Shown here in pieces: positions 5,070 through 6,546 of a stretch of 6,546 nt of DNA (its first letter is position 1; each line of letters starts with the position of its first letter). Under the pieces are notes generated by a model. That model ran no database searches, was not told the DNA's origin, and was given only the letters and a program-made list of their open reading frames with translations. Made by a program: the position numbers and the translations under genes. The DNA is from Actinomycetes bacterium. Its GTDB lineage: Bacteria > Actinomycetota > Coriobacteriia > Anaerosomatales > JAJZPX01. The DNA is taken from the NCBI GenBank assembly GCA_021811025.1, contig JAJZPX010000114.1:1-6546 (forward strand). Reading direction: 5' to 3'.

Positions 5070-6209
5070 ATGGTTCGGAAGCTCGTCGCGATCGCGCTCG
5101 GCGCGATCGCGCTCGTGGCTCTCGCCGCTGCCCCGGCGTTCGCCGAGGGCTACAACGACGGCAACTGGAACTTCACGACCGGCTCGGACGTCTCGACGTA
5201 CGCCGGGAACGCGGGCCTGTACGTCCGCACCGCGACGGGAGCCGGCCAGATCGCGTCGTTCTCCGGTCCGCACGGCGGCTATACGACCACCACGAACAAG
5301 TGCCAGGACTGCCATTCGACGCACTATGCGACTGGTAAGTACATGCTGCTGCGCGCGAACAGCCGCGAGGAAGCGTGCGATTTCTGCCACGTCGGTGGTG
5401 GCGGCTCGCAGCACAACATCCAGATGGACAACGCCTATGACATGACCGGCGTCGACGTGACCGGCACGGCTGCCGGCGGGAACGGCACGGGGCACACCCT
5501 GGGCTACAAGGGCAACGCCCCCGCCGACATCAACCCGGCGTTCAGCGATCCCAACGGGTTCGCCTGCTTCGACTGCCACACGCCGCACGGCAACTCGGCC
5601 AGGGTCCTGGCGACGTTCGCAGATCCCGGGCGCAAGATGGGCGGCTTCACCGTCCAGAACGTGTTCAAGGTCGGGGACCCGCAGGGTACCGTGTTCGCGA
5701 CGGGTCCGGTGGACATCCGGACGGCGGCCAACGGCGCGGACGGCACGTACTGGGGCGTCACCACCGACGAGGGCAACGTCATCGTCGTGACGCGGACGGG
5801 CGGCGTGAACACGCCGGCCAAGAAGCCGATCTGGCCGGGAGGCAGGTTCCTGCTGCTCAAGAACCCCGACGGGGCGAACGACATGAGCGAGGTGCCGACC
5901 GGCACGGTCGCGGACAACGGCCAGGTCAAGATGGCCATCAGCTGGGACGACCCGATCGGCCCCGCCGACACGGCCTACGGCGGCGACGACCGCTCGCACT
6001 CGGCCAATCCGGCCTGGAACAACAGCGCCACGCCGAACAAGTTCGACCCGCTGGGCCTGAACTCCGTCAGCGAGTTCTGCACGGACTGCCACGCAGGAGC
6101 CGCAGGCCTGTCCAACCAGCCCGCGAACGTCTGGCGCCCGAATCCTTCGGACCTGGCGACCGGGTCGTACGTGGTGGCGCAGAGCCACGACGCGCAGCCA
6201 AGGCATTGA
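5070..6209 (+). CDS. Secreted multihaem c-type cytochrome (doubled-CXXCH type), read to an in-frame TGA
   Basis: A 379-residue product if the TGA at 6207 stops it. Residues 1-25 are a clear Sec signal peptide: MVRK, a hydrophobic core, then APAFA with cleavage before EG. Haem sites: C78 (CQDCHSTH), C103 (CDFCH), C166 (CFDCHTPH) and C337 (CTDCH). The first pair has the spacing CxxCHxxH-...-LL-...-CxxCH of the doubled-CXXCH family, preceded by a GPHGGY segment that probably donates a ligand. A haem-free, beta-rich stretch of about 165 residues separates sites 3 and 4. No membrane anchor is visible, so the protein is exported and either released or held outside. ATG 5070 follows GAGGGAGGG (5057-5065) and gives a compact signal peptide. 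ATG 5031, with its own Shine-Dalgarno, would add 13 residues. The gene very likely does not end here, because the same frame continues with more haem sites. Likely role (inferred): outer electron carrier or terminal reductase of the cluster. Confidence 0.85.
   Translation: MVRKLVAIALGAIALVALAAAPAFAEGYNDGNWNFTTGSDVSTYAGNAGLYVRTATGAGQIASFSGPHGGYTTTTNKCQDCHSTHYATGKYMLLRANSREEACDFCHVGGGGSQHNIQMDNAYDMTGVDVTGTAAGGNGTGHTLGYKGNAPADINPAFSDPNGFACFDCHTPHGNSARVLATFADPGRKMGGFTVQNVFKVGDPQGTVFATGPVDIRTAANGADGTYWGVTTDEGNVIVVTRTGGVNTPAKKPIWPGGRFLLLKNPDGANDMSEVPTGTVADNGQVKMAISWDDPIGPADTAYGGDDRSHSANPAWNNSATPNKFDPLGLNSVSEFCTDCHAGAAGLSNQPANVWRPNPSDLATGSYVVAQSHDAQPRH
6207..6209 (+). other. In-frame TGA inside the secreted cytochrome, possible selenocysteine codon
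   Basis: The reading is AQPRH, TGA, ARQMVSNPGDSNN, with no change of frame and coherent multihaem protein on both sides. TGA is a normal stop for four other genes in this window, so a general code change is unlikely. The possibilities are selenocysteine insertion, a nonsense mutation (for example from TGC or TGG), or a sequence error. Confidence 0.5.
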
Positions 6210-6546
6210 GCACGCCAAATGGTCTCGAATCCGGGTGATTCGAACAACTTCGGTCCTCACTGCCGCAACTGCCACAGCGGTTCCAGCTCGTGCGATCAGT
6301 GTCACGGCCCCGGCACCGGCGGCTACACCTCGACGATCACGACGGGTGTGGCGGGCAAGAGCGCGTTCTACCCGAACTCGTACCTGCAGACGTCGGCGAA
6401 GGCCGATCTCGTCACGGGCATCAACGGCCAGTGCATCGACGGCGGTTTCAGCTGGCCGCACCGCACCCTCGGTGCGAACATGCTGAAGGACCAGCTGTAC
6501 GGCGTGGACTTCGACGGCACCAAGCTGCCGTTCGGAGGCACCCGCG
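6210..6546 (+). CDS. In-frame continuation of the secreted multihaem cytochrome, 3' end outside window
   Basis: The frame used from 5070 stays open from just after the TGA to the window edge (112 codons). It carries two further haem sites in a close pair, CRNCH (6261) and CDQCH (6291), preceded by a GPH segment and followed by a WPH segment that may supply ligands. The style, Gly/Ser/Asn-rich with aromatic residues, matches the part before the TGA. It has no signal peptide. Its first ATG (6219) lacks a suitably spaced Shine-Dalgarno, so it is unlikely to be a separate secreted protein. Best read as the second part of one cytochrome with at least six haems, joined by readthrough or recoding at the TGA, or else the remnant of a broken gene. 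Further haem sites may lie beyond the window. Confidence 0.7.
6222..6245 (+). promoter_or_regulatory. SECIS-like hairpin just after the in-frame TGA
   Basis: TCGAATC (6225-6231) pairs perfectly with GATTCGA (6237-6243) around a five-base loop CGGGT. With C6224 bulged, G6222-T6223 also pair with A6244-C6245, giving nine pairs. The loop starts 22 bases after the TGA and has a G at its second position, followed by GGT. Bacterial SECIS elements have a small apical loop about 16-37 bases after the UGA, with a G among its first two bases, so shape and distance fit. A chance hairpin cannot be excluded. Confidence 0.45.

Noticed and set aside
6207..6209. Genome-wide TGA reassignment
   Set aside because: Four other genes here end at TGA at sensible places (363, 1351, 2468, 3346), two in overlapping junctions, so TGA is an ordinary stop in this genome.
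6221..6247. tRNA T-arm-like sequence (GGTCTCGAATCC)
   Set aside because: No acceptor, D or anticodon stems surround it, and the stretch reads as cytochrome codons. The hairpin is better seen as SECIS-like.
4782..6461. Long open frame on the minus strand opposite the secreted cytochrome
   Set aside because: Its translation is Arg/Val/Ala-rich with no recognisable domain. It is the mirror of a high-GC3 gene with clear signal peptide and haem motifs.

Overview
This is a GC-rich window with every supported gene on the plus strand. It holds a cluster for multihaem c-type cytochromes, so it probably comes from an anaerobe that respires external or insoluble electron acceptors. The Gram-positive-looking doubled-CXXCH cytochrome, the very high third-position GC and the TPR/NHL neighbours fit an uncultured Actinomycetota lineage such as the Coriobacteriia/Anaerosomatales. 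That placement is inferred from style and was not tested by any search.

Layout. Positions 1-363 are the 3' end of a helical, TPR-like protein of unknown function. It overlaps a dodecahaem membrane cytochrome (356-1351), which overlaps a second, paralogous dodecahaem cytochrome (1344-2468). Both overlaps are 8 bases long and of the form GTGG(C/A)TGA, so these three genes look like one translationally coupled unit. A 158-base gap (2469-2626) follows, with a good promoter-like sequence and an inverted-repeat element. Then come a membrane-anchored TPR protein (2627-3346) and a two-TM NHL beta-propeller protein (3362-4825), spaced as an operon. A 244-base leader (4826-5069) carries a second copy of the inverted-repeat element and several hairpins. 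It leads into a secreted multihaem cytochrome (from 5070).

How the parts may work together (inference). The two dodecahaem proteins begin like NapC/NrfH quinol dehydrogenases (membrane anchor plus a four-haem module with a CxxCHxM first haem) and continue with eight more haems. They could carry electrons from the quinone pool outward across the cell envelope. The secreted cytochrome would be the outer carrier or terminal reductase. The TPR and NHL proteins would help assemble, hold or sense it. The repeated upstream element suggests joint control of the TPR-NHL pair and the secreted cytochrome.

The most striking point is near the right end. The secreted cytochrome meets an in-frame TGA at 6207-6209, yet the same frame continues open to the window edge with two more haem motifs. 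A 7-bp perfect hairpin (9 bp with one bulge) has a CGGGT loop and sits 22 bases after the TGA. This is the position and shape of a bacterial SECIS element, so a selenocysteine-containing multihaem cytochrome is a real possibility. A nonsense mutation or sequencing error is the main alternative. TGA is the ordinary stop of four other genes here, so general reassignment of TGA is unlikely.
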